Under the pieces are notes generated by a model. It was not told the origin of the DNA. It saw only the letters and a program-made list of their open reading frames with translations, and did no database searches. The translations under genes and the position numbers were made by a program. DNA of 10,650 nt from Nitrososphaerota archaeon (GTDB lineage: Archaea; Thermoproteota; Nitrososphaeria; Nitrososphaerales; Gagatemarchaeaceae): the NCBI GenBank assembly GCA_005877185.1, contig VBPQ01000055.1, positions 1 through 10,650 of the forward strand. Reading direction: 5' to 3'. Position 1 is the first letter of the stretch; each line of letters begins with the position of its first letter. Shown here in pieces: positions 1 to 6,877 of the stretch.

Positions 1-1
1 G

Positions 2-154
2 TCATCCGTCCTGCTCCTCGCGTTCATGGGTACCCTGACGAGTCTCGCCTGGACCGCTGGGCTCGTCACCTTCACGAGAGACACACTCCTCCTCTTCGCA
101 GCCCCAACACTGCTAACGGTGACCGCTATCTGGTGGTTCACCCGTGCGAGGTAA
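2..154 (+). CDS. C-terminal fragment of a membrane protein (5' end outside window)
   Basis: Frame 2 is open from the window edge to TAA at 152-154 and encodes the last 50 residues of a protein. Two hydrophobic stretches (about residues 2-24 and 29-46 of the fragment) are separated by a short polar turn, TRDT. The protein ends in WWFTRAR, a Trp/Arg-rich boundary typical of the end of a membrane helix. The fragment therefore looks like the last two transmembrane segments of an integral membrane protein. The family cannot be recognised from this piece. Its end overlaps the GTG start of the next gene by 11 bases, so the two are probably co-transcribed and perhaps translationally coupled. Confidence 0.6.
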   Translation, partial: SSVLLLAFMGTLTSLAWTAGLVTFTRDTLLLFAAPTLLTVTAIWWFTRAR

Positions 155-1787
155 GACCGCCGCCCTCTTCCTAATCCTTCTAACGATGCTTTTCGTCTGC
201 CCGGGCCGGACGCAGGCTCAAGTCGCACCGCAACAGCTCGATATCTCGAAGGTGATGTTGGGTCTCAGCCCATCGACTCTGTCGCCAGCGAGTCAGGGTT
301 TGCCTGTCTACACCGTAGGGGACGCGCTGTGGGCGACGTCCCACCTGGGTTCATCGCTTCTCGCCTCTCTCTCTTCCCCGAACTTCTCCTCGAGTACCAC
401 TCTCGACCCAGGTGTTGTCGCCCCGCTGCACACCTTTCAGGCGGCAGATATCAGCGGGAACTGGAGCCTGCGGCTCTCTTCGTCGAACGCGAGCCGAACC
501 GTTGCAGTGCAGTTCGTTAAGCAGAATCAGAACATTGCGCCTGTCTTGACAAGCCACGGCTTCTCAAACAGGGGAGACTTGCTGTTGAACTACACGGTAA
601 ACGCCGGGGGTGCCTACGACATCCAGGCCTGCGTTCTTGGAGCGGAGATGCCAGACGCGGTCCAGATCCCAATTCCGAGTGCGATCGGGACTGGTCAGCT
701 GCTGCTCCGGAGGGCGGGGGTCAACGCGACCGTCACTCTACAGGGGAAGCTCAGCGGCTCCTCCACCTTCTCGTTTGAGCTCCACCACCTCTACTCATAC
801 ACGGTCCTGAATTCGAGCGGGCTTGTCGAGAGGGATGTCAAGGTCGCGACCTCCGCGACACTCCTGCTCTCCTCCTCCCAGACCGGGAATCCGACTCAGA
901 ACGCATCGATTACAGCCGACGCGCCCATGAGAAGAGGTAGATTCTTGCTTAGAGCCTTCTTCGGAGGCTCCTCCGGCCACACGATCTCCGAAACCAGCGT
1001 CTTGATCGCTGACAACACGGGTTGGGTGTGGTTGCAGGGCTGTACATCCACGATGGACGTTACATCGTCGGCCTTCTCCTTCGACCTGCCGCTGGGCGCG
1101 TCGACGGCCGACTGGCCACACGCGGTGTACACTATGTACAGGTCGTCGGGGGTCGAAGGGCTATCGCTGGAACAAGTGACCGTGGCGCCGGCGGTCATAA
1201 ACGTGGTCGCGGTGCCTTGGCGCGAAAGGATGACAGCCGCTCGAATCGTTGTAGCCCCGGGTCGGGGCATCGAAGAGCTGAAGGTCGTCAACGGAACCAT
1301 ATACCTCACGGCCAACCATTTTCCTCTTCCCCTCAACGTCTCTCTCGCCATAGGCAACGCGGTCTTCGAGACGCAGACGCTTCAGGTCGTGCAGCCTTAC
1401 TCGATTCAGGAACTCGACGTCCAAGCGGGAAGGTTGGACCTGCTCGTTCGGCTGAACGGTTCACCAGCGCTGGGAGCGCGCGTCGAGGTCTTCGACCAGA
1501 AGAACGATACGCTCACGATGACCGCCGACGCTGGCGGGTCGGCCTCCTTCCTACTCCCCGCCGGCAGTTACAGGCTCACGGCCGATTTGGGCAACGAAAC
1601 GCGGGAGGCCCAATTCACGATCCAGGACGGGCAGGAGCTACCGTTCTCCATCGAGTTCGAGAACGCGCAGAGCCAGACGCTTCCATACGCCCTGGCAATC
1701 GCGGGGGTGGTCGGCGCGGGCGTGAGTATCTGGGTATGGGTGAAGATACTCATGAGAGGAGGAAGAGGAAACCTCTCTTCTCGATGA
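144..1787 (+). CDS. Exported, C-terminally membrane-anchored surface protein with a carboxypeptidase-regulatory-like domain
   Basis: This is a 547-residue protein with a Sec-type signal peptide: basic MRGK, a hydrophobic core to about residue 19, and likely cleavage after TQAQ near residue 26. The GTG start is preferred because the later in-frame ATG at 186 would cut away most of this signal. A hydrophobic helix at about 513-537 followed by a short basic tail (RGGRGNLSSR) should anchor it with the bulk outside. The exterior is Ser/Thr/Val-rich and beta-type, with about twelve N-X-S/T sequons. Residues about 430-500 look like a carboxypeptidase-regulatory or Cna-B-type beta-sandwich (ARVEVFDQ, then AGGSASFLLPAGSYRL). 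No catalytic motif is visible, so an envelope, adhesion or sensor-partner role is inference. It overlaps the preceding membrane-protein gene by 11 bases and ends one base before the convergent gene. Confidence 0.8.
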   Translation: MRGKTAALFLILLTMLFVCPGRTQAQVAPQQLDISKVMLGLSPSTLSPASQGLPVYTVGDALWATSHLGSSLLASLSSPNFSSSTTLDPGVVAPLHTFQAADISGNWSLRLSSSNASRTVAVQFVKQNQNIAPVLTSHGFSNRGDLLLNYTVNAGGAYDIQACVLGAEMPDAVQIPIPSAIGTGQLLLRRAGVNATVTLQGKLSGSSTFSFELHHLYSYTVLNSSGLVERDVKVATSATLLLSSSQTGNPTQNASITADAPMRRGRFLLRAFFGGSSGHTISETSVLIADNTGWVWLQGCTSTMDVTSSAFSFDLPLGASTADWPHAVYTMYRSSGVEGLSLEQVTVAPAVINVVAVPWRERMTAARIVVAPGRGIEELKVVNGTIYLTANHFPLPLNVSLAIGNAVFETQTLQVVQPYSIQELDVQAGRLDLLVRLNGSPALGARVEVFDQKNDTLTMTADAGGSASFLLPAGSYRLTADLGNETREAQFTIQDGQELPFSIEFENAQSQTLPYALAIAGVVGAGVSIWVWVKILMRGGRGNLSSR

Positions 1788-1788
1788 G

Positions 1789-2196
1789 CTACGGAATCTC
1801 CTCGGTCAGCGTCCTGTAGCTCGAATGAGCCTCGACCTTCATCATGACACCCGAGGGATCAAGCTGGGGTTCGGTGCTCATCACCAGAAATCGTTCCCCT
1901 CCCAGTGGTTGAAAGACGAGGTTGACCCTCTCGTACCTCAGCGTGAATGCGTAGAGTTTTCCGAACCAGCGCTGCCAGGTCCTGAGTATCTCGCCGATCT
2001 TCTCGAGCTGCAGGTCGATATCGCGTGCCTCGTCGTCGGGGTCGTGTGACTCGATGTCCGGCCGCATCCCACCGGCTATGATGTACTGACCGTGATAGAC
2101 GGCGATGAAGCGTATCCTCGGGTCTATGCCAAAAAGCTCGTCTATGAGTTTCTTTAGGGACTTCCTCTGTAGCTTTCTGTCGGAGGTCTGCGGCAC
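1789..2196 (-). CDS. Small DUF6659-like (roadblock-like?) cytoplasmic protein
   Basis: The product has 135 residues, no signal peptide and no membrane helix. The layout is an N-terminal helix (KLIDELFGIDPRIRFIAVY), a turn with IIAGGMRP, an acidic stretch (about 50-62), a helix around LQLEKIGEILRTWQRWFG, then beta segments ending in FLVMSTEPQLD. From memory this order matches the small archaeal DUF6659 proteins common in Thaumarchaeota, which I recall as IDP(K/R)IR, GGM and VSTEP patterns. A Roadblock/LC7-like alpha-beta fold is a further inference. Function is unknown. The GTG start is supported by a TATA-like box centred about 25 nt upstream, consistent with a leaderless transcript. The gene is divergent from hyuA, sharing a 69-bp intergenic region, and convergent with the surface-protein gene one base away. 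Confidence 0.65.
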   Translation of the reverse strand: MPQTSDRKLQRKSLKKLIDELFGIDPRIRFIAVYHGQYIIAGGMRPDIESHDPDDEARDIDLQLEKIGEILRTWQRWFGKLYAFTLRYERVNLVFQPLGGERFLVMSTEPQLDPSGVMMKVEAHSSYRTLTEEIP

Positions 2197-2216
2197 TCCC
2201 GCATCGAGAGTGGCTG

Positions 2217-2225
2217 TAAGTATTA
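2217..2225 (-). promoter_or_regulatory. TATA-like box for the DUF6659-like gene
   Basis: Read on the - strand, this A/T-rich nonamer is TAATACTTA. Its centre lies about 25 nt upstream of the GTG start at 2196, the distance expected between an archaeal TATA box and the start of a leaderless transcript. The surrounding DNA is GC-rich, so the patch stands out. The word is nearly palindromic, so it could also contribute to hyuA transcription. Confidence 0.4.
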
Positions 2226-2227
2226 GG

Positions 2228-2233
2228 TTTATG
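2228..2233 (+). promoter_or_regulatory. Possible TATA-like element for hyuAB
   Basis: TTTATG lies in the only A/T-rich part of the 69-bp divergent intergenic region. A start site about 25 nt downstream would fall near 2255-2258. That leaves a leader of about ten bases, including GGGG directly before the TTG start. The match is weak, and the adjacent TAAGTATTA (2217-2225) could serve instead. Confidence 0.3.
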
Positions 2234-2265
2234 CGGACATCAGCCCCACCCGAGACCGTTAGGGG

Positions 2266-4332
2266 TTGGTCAGGCTATCCGTCGACGTGGGAGGGACGTT
2301 CACCGACGCCGTGATGGTCGATGATTCTACGGGAGAGCTCTACGCGTTGAAGATCGGGAGCACGCCGAGAAACCCGGAGTTGGGGTTCGTCGATGCCGTG
2401 AAAGAAGTCATCTCCGGGCGAGTCGACCCGGAACGAATCGAGAGTCTCGTCCACGTCGGAACAATCGGAAGCAACCTCCTGCTCGGTCAGCTCGGAATCG
2501 ATCTCCCCGCGTGCGCGCTGGTAACGACCAAGGGATTCAGGGACGTCATCGAGATAGGGAGGCAGAACAGGCCCGAACTATACAACATCAGCTTCAGCCG
2601 TCCTCGAACGCTCGTCCCCCCGAGTCTGAGGTTCGAGATGGACGAACGCATCGGTTCGGATGGAGGTGTCTTGGTCAAGGTCAGCGAGACTCGGTTGCGG
2701 GAACTCGCCGAGAGGCTGAGAAACTCCGGAGCCGAGACAGTTGCAATCTGTTTCCTCAACAGCTACGTCAACGGTTCGAACGAGAGGGCTGCTGAAACGC
2801 TTCTAGGGAGGGTGCTTCATCGACCGGTCTACGCCTCCTCTGAGGTCAACCCCGAACAGAGAGAGTACGAGAGAGCGAGCACCACTGTCGTGAACGCCGT
2901 CTTGGCACCGGCAGTCTCCGGCTATCTGCGCTCTGCGGGAGAGAAGATGCGCAGAATTGGGATTTCGGCAGAGTTGTACGTTCTCGGTTCTTCGGGTGGA
3001 CTGCTCGATATCGCCGAAGTCGGGAGACGCCCCATCCTGGCGGTCGAGTCTGGACCCGCGGCAGGGGTGGTCGCAGCCTCGGAAGTTGCGAGATCCCTCC
3101 GACTCGCTAAGGTCATCAGTTTCGACATGGGAGGGACGACAGCGAAGGCAGGCGCGATTCTCAACTTCGAGCCGGCCGTCGTTCCGGAGATCGAGGTTGG
3201 TGGGAGGGTGAACAGGGGGAGACTCGTTAAGGGGAGCGGATACCCCGTTCGGACCCAGAGCATCGACCTGGCGGAGGTGAGCGCCGGAGGGGGGACGATG
3301 GTATCCGTCGGCGAGGCGGGGGAGATGGCCGTTGGCCCGATGAGCGCCGGAGCGGACCCAGGCCCCGCCTGCTACGGGAAGGGTGGGGAAGCCCCGACGA
3401 TAACCGACGCGAACCTGATTCTTGGCAGAATCGGGACGACCCTGCTGGGCGGAAGGCTGCGTCTGAACGCCGAGGAGGCAGCAAGGGCCTTCGAGCGTCT
3501 GCGCAAGAGGTCAGGGGGGATGGGGGCCGAGGAGCTGGCCGCCGCCTCGCTCAGGATCGTGAACTTTCAGATGGCCAAAGCGATCGAGATCGTTACTCTC
3601 GAGAGGGGACTCGACGCCCGCGACTTCGCACTAGTCGCGTTCGGCGGAGCAGGACCGATGCACGCGGTGGAGGTGGCCGAGTCGATCGGGATAACGAAGG
3701 TGATCGTCCCGCCCCTCCCCGGGCTCTTCAGCGCCCTCGGGATGCTGATGACGGATATGAGGTACGACAGGGTCAGGGGGATGGTCGGGCTTCTCGAAGA
3801 GGTCGGGGAGGGCGAGATTGATGACAGGTTCGAAGGGATGGAGAGAGAAATTGCGGAGTCGCTGCACGAGAGAGGGATCGAGGGCAGACCGTCCTTCCGT
3901 AGAACCATCGACCTCAGATACTACGGTCAGGGGTACGAGCTCGAGATTGTGGTGACGAGGCCGTTCCAGCGAGCGGCTGTCACGAAAGCCTTCGAGGGGA
4001 GACACGTCGAGGTGTACGGTTTCGCGCACGAAGGCGAGAGGATCGAGGTCACCGCGTTGAGGCTGGCGACGACTGTGCCTGCGACGACGAAGAAGGTCAG
4101 GCTGGGCGAGGTCGAAGGAGAGATGCCCGTGGCCCCGGAGGGCCGAAGAAGAGCCAAGTTCGGCGAAAGATGGTTCGAGACTCGAGTCTACTCGCGCGAA
4201 CTCCTCCCCGTGAATGGGAGAGCGATACGAGGACCGGCGATCGTCGAGGAGTACGACTCGACGGTGGTCGTCCCGCCAGGGTGGGGATGCGTGAAGAATC
4301 ACTTGCGATGCCTGGTCATCGAGAGGGTTTGA
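2266..4332 (+). CDS. hyuA: Hydantoinase/5-oxoprolinase-type ATPase subunit A (HyuA)
   Basis: The 688-residue length is usual for the N-methylhydantoinase A / 5-oxoprolinase subunit A family. These ATP-dependent enzymes open cyclic amides such as hydantoins or 5-oxoproline together with HyuB; acetone carboxylase beta is a relative. The first phosphate-binding motif VDVGGTFTD (residues 6-14) opens the Hydant_A_N domain. The central domain carries FDMGGTTAKAG (from 286), SAGGGTM (about 339-345) and SAGADPGPACYG. GGAGPMHA lies near 460, followed by the C-terminal beta-rich domain. The TTG at 2266 is chosen because the next start, a GTG at 2287, would remove part of the VDVGGTFTD motif. The family's usual HGTT-type motif is replaced by HVGTIGSNLLL. 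The substrate cannot be deduced, and no acetone carboxylase gamma gene is adjacent. Its stop overlaps the start of hyuB. Confidence 0.93.
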   Translation: MVRLSVDVGGTFTDAVMVDDSTGELYALKIGSTPRNPELGFVDAVKEVISGRVDPERIESLVHVGTIGSNLLLGQLGIDLPACALVTTKGFRDVIEIGRQNRPELYNISFSRPRTLVPPSLRFEMDERIGSDGGVLVKVSETRLRELAERLRNSGAETVAICFLNSYVNGSNERAAETLLGRVLHRPVYASSEVNPEQREYERASTTVVNAVLAPAVSGYLRSAGEKMRRIGISAELYVLGSSGGLLDIAEVGRRPILAVESGPAAGVVAASEVARSLRLAKVISFDMGGTTAKAGAILNFEPAVVPEIEVGGRVNRGRLVKGSGYPVRTQSIDLAEVSAGGGTMVSVGEAGEMAVGPMSAGADPGPACYGKGGEAPTITDANLILGRIGTTLLGGRLRLNAEEAARAFERLRKRSGGMGAEELAAASLRIVNFQMAKAIEIVTLERGLDARDFALVAFGGAGPMHAVEVAESIGITKVIVPPLPGLFSALGMLMTDMRYDRVRGMVGLLEEVGEGEIDDRFEGMEREIAESLHERGIEGRPSFRRTIDLRYYGQGYELEIVVTRPFQRAAVTKAFEGRHVEVYGFAHEGERIEVTALRLATTVPATTKKVRLGEVEGEMPVAPEGRRRAKFGERWFETRVYSRELLPVNGRAIRGPAIVEEYDSTVVVPPGWGCVKNHLRCLVIERV

Positions 4333-5984
4333 TGAGGATGCAGACAGACCTCGCGACGATCGAAGTCGCCAAGCACGGCCTCATTTACGTGTCTGAGGAG
4401 ATGGGAGTCTCCCTGAGGAAGTCTGCCTTCTCGCCGAACATCAGGGAGAGGGCTGACCACAGCTGTGCGATACTCGACCCGGAGGGGAGGACGGTGGGGC
4501 AGGCAGAGCAGATTCCTGTACACATAGGCTCGTTCCCTGTCGGGTTGAGGAACACCCTCGCCTACCTGCGGAGGGAAGGCGTTCAGCCCGCAGAAGGTGA
4601 GATGTACGTCGTGAACGACCCTTACATCGCGGGGACCCACCTCAACGATATCGTGCTGATACGCCCAGTCTTTCTCAAGGGCGAGCTTCTTGGATACGTC
4701 GCCAACAAGGCGCATCACGTCGACGTCGGTGGGATGGTCCCCGCAAGCATCTCTCCACGAGCGACAGAACTCTACCAGGAGGGCCTCGTCATTCCACCCC
4801 TGAGAATGATGGCTCAGGGAAGAATCGACCCTGGACTCTTGGGCCTGCTTCAAGCGAATTCAAGGGTACCAGATCTTACGCGCGGCGACCTCAGGGCGCA
4901 AGTCGCGGCGAACCTGCTCGGAGAGAGGCGACTGCTTGGGATGGCCGCCCCCATCGGTCTCCAGAACTTCAAGGCGATATGCGATGAGATACTCGACCAG
5001 ACTCACAGGGTAGCGCTGGGAGAGTACGCGAAGCTCCCGGAGGGGAGATGGCATGCTGTAGACTACCTTGAGCTTGATGACGAGCTGCTTCCCGTCCGCG
5101 TGAGCGTGGCCCTCTCCTCTAGGGGAGTCGAAGTTGACTTCGCGGGAACTCAGCGGCAGGTACAATCCCCGATTAACGCCGTGCTCGGTGTGACGAGGGC
5201 TGCGGTCACATTCGCAATCAAGACTCTGCTCCCGCCCCAGCTCCCCCTGAATGACGGCTTCGACCGCACCATCTCTGTGACAGCGCCTGAAGGGACGGTC
5301 GTCAATCCACTCAAGCCCGCGCCCGTCGCGGCCGGGAACCTCGAGACAAGCCAGCGGATCGTGGACGTGATCTACAAGGCTCTCTCGGTGGCTCTCCCGA
5401 GCAAGATTCCGGCGGCATCACACGGAAGCATGAACAACCTGATGCTGGGGGGAGTGGACCCCAAGCTTGCAAGGAGTTGGGCATTCTACGAAACGATTGG
5501 TGGTGGTCAAGGCGCAAGACCGGGCTCCGATGGAGTGAGCGGGGTTCAGGTGAACATGACGAACACGCTCAACACACCGATCGAGGTGATGGAGCACTAC
5601 TATCCGCTTATCTTCACGGCGTACCACCTGCGCGAGGGGACCGGCGGGAGTGGAACCTGGAGGGGAGGCGATGGAATCGAGAGGGCGTTCAAGGCGAGAG
5701 CTCCGATATCCGTTAACGTCCTTGGCGAGAGGTCGAGGGTGAGACCCTGGGGGCTGAGGGGAGGGTTGCCGGGGAAACCGTCGGAGTATCTCGTGAGGAG
5801 GTCTAACGGGAAGTTGGAGAGGCTTCGGGCGAAGGACTCCACCACCATCCAGCCTGGCGACGAGCTGATAATTCGAACCGCGGGGGGAGGTGGCATCGGG
5901 AGGGAGGCCAAAAGACGAAGGATTACGCCCGCCGAAAGCTCGAGTCTGAAACCACGTATGGGCTTTTATCCAGCGCTAGCTTAG
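4332..5984 (+). CDS. hyuB: Hydantoinase/5-oxoprolinase-type subunit B (HyuB)
   Basis: The product is 550 residues of the Hydantoinase_B family, partner of HyuA in an ATP-dependent cyclic-amidase complex in the cytoplasm. Family landmarks are the N-terminal helix with ERADHSCAILDPEGR, HIGSFPVG, NDPYIAGTHLND (about 95-106) and KAHHVDVGGMVPAS (His128, His129, Asp131). They continue with GNLETSQRIVD (from 335), GGGQGARPGSDG, NTPIEVMEHYYPL, GGSGTWRGGDG and the terminal PGDELIIRTAGGGGIG. The frame stays open upstream to 4170, but that part lies inside hyuA. The ATG at 4332 is preferred: it shares its A with the hyuA TGA (TGATG), implying translational coupling, and has a purine-rich GAGAGGG a few bases upstream. 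A second ATG at 4338 is possible. Length and motifs look intact. Confidence 0.92.
   Translation: MRMQTDLATIEVAKHGLIYVSEEMGVSLRKSAFSPNIRERADHSCAILDPEGRTVGQAEQIPVHIGSFPVGLRNTLAYLRREGVQPAEGEMYVVNDPYIAGTHLNDIVLIRPVFLKGELLGYVANKAHHVDVGGMVPASISPRATELYQEGLVIPPLRMMAQGRIDPGLLGLLQANSRVPDLTRGDLRAQVAANLLGERRLLGMAAPIGLQNFKAICDEILDQTHRVALGEYAKLPEGRWHAVDYLELDDELLPVRVSVALSSRGVEVDFAGTQRQVQSPINAVLGVTRAAVTFAIKTLLPPQLPLNDGFDRTISVTAPEGTVVNPLKPAPVAAGNLETSQRIVDVIYKALSVALPSKIPAASHGSMNNLMLGGVDPKLARSWAFYETIGGGQGARPGSDGVSGVQVNMTNTLNTPIEVMEHYYPLIFTAYHLREGTGGSGTWRGGDGIERAFKARAPISVNVLGERSRVRPWGLRGGLPGKPSEYLVRRSNGKLERLRAKDSTTIQPGDELIIRTAGGGGIGREAKRRRITPAESSSLKPRMGFYPALA
5964..5969 (+). promoter_or_regulatory. TATA box of the radical-SAM gene, inside the 3' end of hyuB
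   Basis: TTTTAT sits in the last codons of hyuB, in GC-rich surroundings, with its centre about 25 nt before the TTG start at 5991. This is the archaeal TATA-to-start distance and predicts a leaderless transcript beginning at or next to that TTG. The gene could therefore be transcribed independently as well as by read-through from hyuAB. Confidence 0.5.
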
Positions 5985-5990
5985 TTATCG

Positions 5991-6848
5991 TTGGCGAGGT
6001 TACAAATCAGAGAGGTTAGATGTAAGACTCTGTTGCACGCCCTCGACTACAGGGGCGGCTCCGAATACACCGCCAACTTCTACAGAGGATGCAGCCACGG
6101 GTGCGTCTACTGCTATGTCCCCTCCCTGATTCACGACGAGAGGGGATGGGGGACGTTCGTCGACGTGAAGGTGAACGCTCCAGAGGTCCTCGACCGGGAG
6201 CTAAGGGATGCCGAGAAGAATATCGTTTTCCTATCCAGCGCTACTGACCCCTACCAAGCGGTCGAGGCCAGGTACAAGGTAACCAGAAGTTGCCTAGAGG
6301 TTCTCCTGAAGCATGGGTTCCCTGTTTCCATCTTGACCCGCTCGCCCATCGTTCTAAGAGACCTTGACTTGCTGAAGAAGTTCGAGTGGATCACGGTGGG
6401 AGTTTCGATATCGACGGCCTCCGACCGGCAATACGAACCTGGGGTGGTTCCCGTGGAGCGAAGAATCGAGTGCCTCAGGCAACTCAGCAAGAGCGGCATA
6501 AAGACATGGGTATCGATGGCGCCGATAATTCCTCAGCTGCTCCTGACTGACATCGAGGGGCTGATCCTGAGGCTTCGAGATTCTGGAGTCCGAGCCGTGA
6601 TGCCCGGGCTGCTTCGCTTCCAGTGGTACGAGGAATCGAGGGAGATGTTTGAAGGAGTCACGGGGAGACCTTGGACAGATTTCTTGCTTGAGAGTGGACC
6701 AACCATGACGAAGATCAAGGAGCTCCTCAGAAGCCATGATTTGGATAACTCGGGCGCAGTCTTCGACTGGAAACGGCACGGGCAGGAATGTAAGATCGAT
6801 TCGTTCGCCTCAGGTGAGGCGGCGGACGGGAGCCGAGCAACCACCTAG
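5991..6848 (+). CDS. SPL-family radical SAM protein (COG1533 type)
   Basis: The 285-residue product carries the radical-SAM signature YRGCSHGCVYCYVP near the N-terminus. Cys34, Cys38 and Cys41 (CX3CX2C) should bind the [4Fe-4S] cluster that cleaves S-adenosylmethionine. Later motifs fit the SplB-like group: FLSSATDPYQAVEARYKVTR, ILTRSP, then VGVSISTASD with YEPGVVPVERRIECL, and VSMAPIIP. These match barrel strands of COG1533 proteins, often labelled DNA repair photolyase although most are not proven spore-photoproduct lyases. The archaeal context makes spore repair unlikely, and the true substrate is unknown. The TTG start keeps a normal N-terminus and has a TATA-like box about 25 nt upstream. 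It begins six bases after the hyuB stop and converges with the surface-protein gene. Confidence 0.85.
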   Translation: MARLQIREVRCKTLLHALDYRGGSEYTANFYRGCSHGCVYCYVPSLIHDERGWGTFVDVKVNAPEVLDRELRDAEKNIVFLSSATDPYQAVEARYKVTRSCLEVLLKHGFPVSILTRSPIVLRDLDLLKKFEWITVGVSISTASDRQYEPGVVPVERRIECLRQLSKSGIKTWVSMAPIIPQLLLTDIEGLILRLRDSGVRAVMPGLLRFQWYEESREMFEGVTGRPWTDFLLESGPTMTKIKELLRSHDLDNSGAVFDWKRHGQECKIDSFASGEAADGSRATT

Positions 6849-6877
6849 CTGGTCGTCGCGTCGGACTTTTGCTAGGT
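6843..6877. terminator. Inverted repeat spanning both stop codons of a convergent gene pair
   Basis: ACCTAGC (6843-6849) and GCTAGGT (6871-6877) form a perfect 7-bp inverted repeat around a 21-base spacer, with TTTT at 6867-6870 on the + strand. The arms contain the TAG stops of the two facing genes. The hairpin is possible for transcripts from either side and might help bidirectional termination. Archaeal termination depends mainly on T-runs, so this is tentative. Confidence 0.3.

Noticed and set aside
1022..1819. Long + strand ORF of 265 codons overlapping the first surface protein
   Set aside because: It lies in another frame of the supported surface-protein gene, is Arg/Gly-rich low-complexity sequence typical of a GC-rich shadow frame, and has no recognisable motif.
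3631..4302. 223-codon - strand ORF inside hyuA
   Set aside because: It is antisense to a clearly conserved gene, has His/Arg/Ser-rich composition, and has no motif.
4170..4331. In-frame 5' extension of hyuB
   Set aside because: The extension lies wholly inside the conserved end of hyuA and lacks family similarity. The TGATG overlap gives a natural start at 4332.
2266..5984. Acetone carboxylase assignment for the hyuAB pair
   Set aside because: Subunits are homologous to acetone carboxylase beta/alpha, but no gamma-subunit gene is adjacent. The sizes and motifs fit the general hydantoinase/oxoprolinase group.
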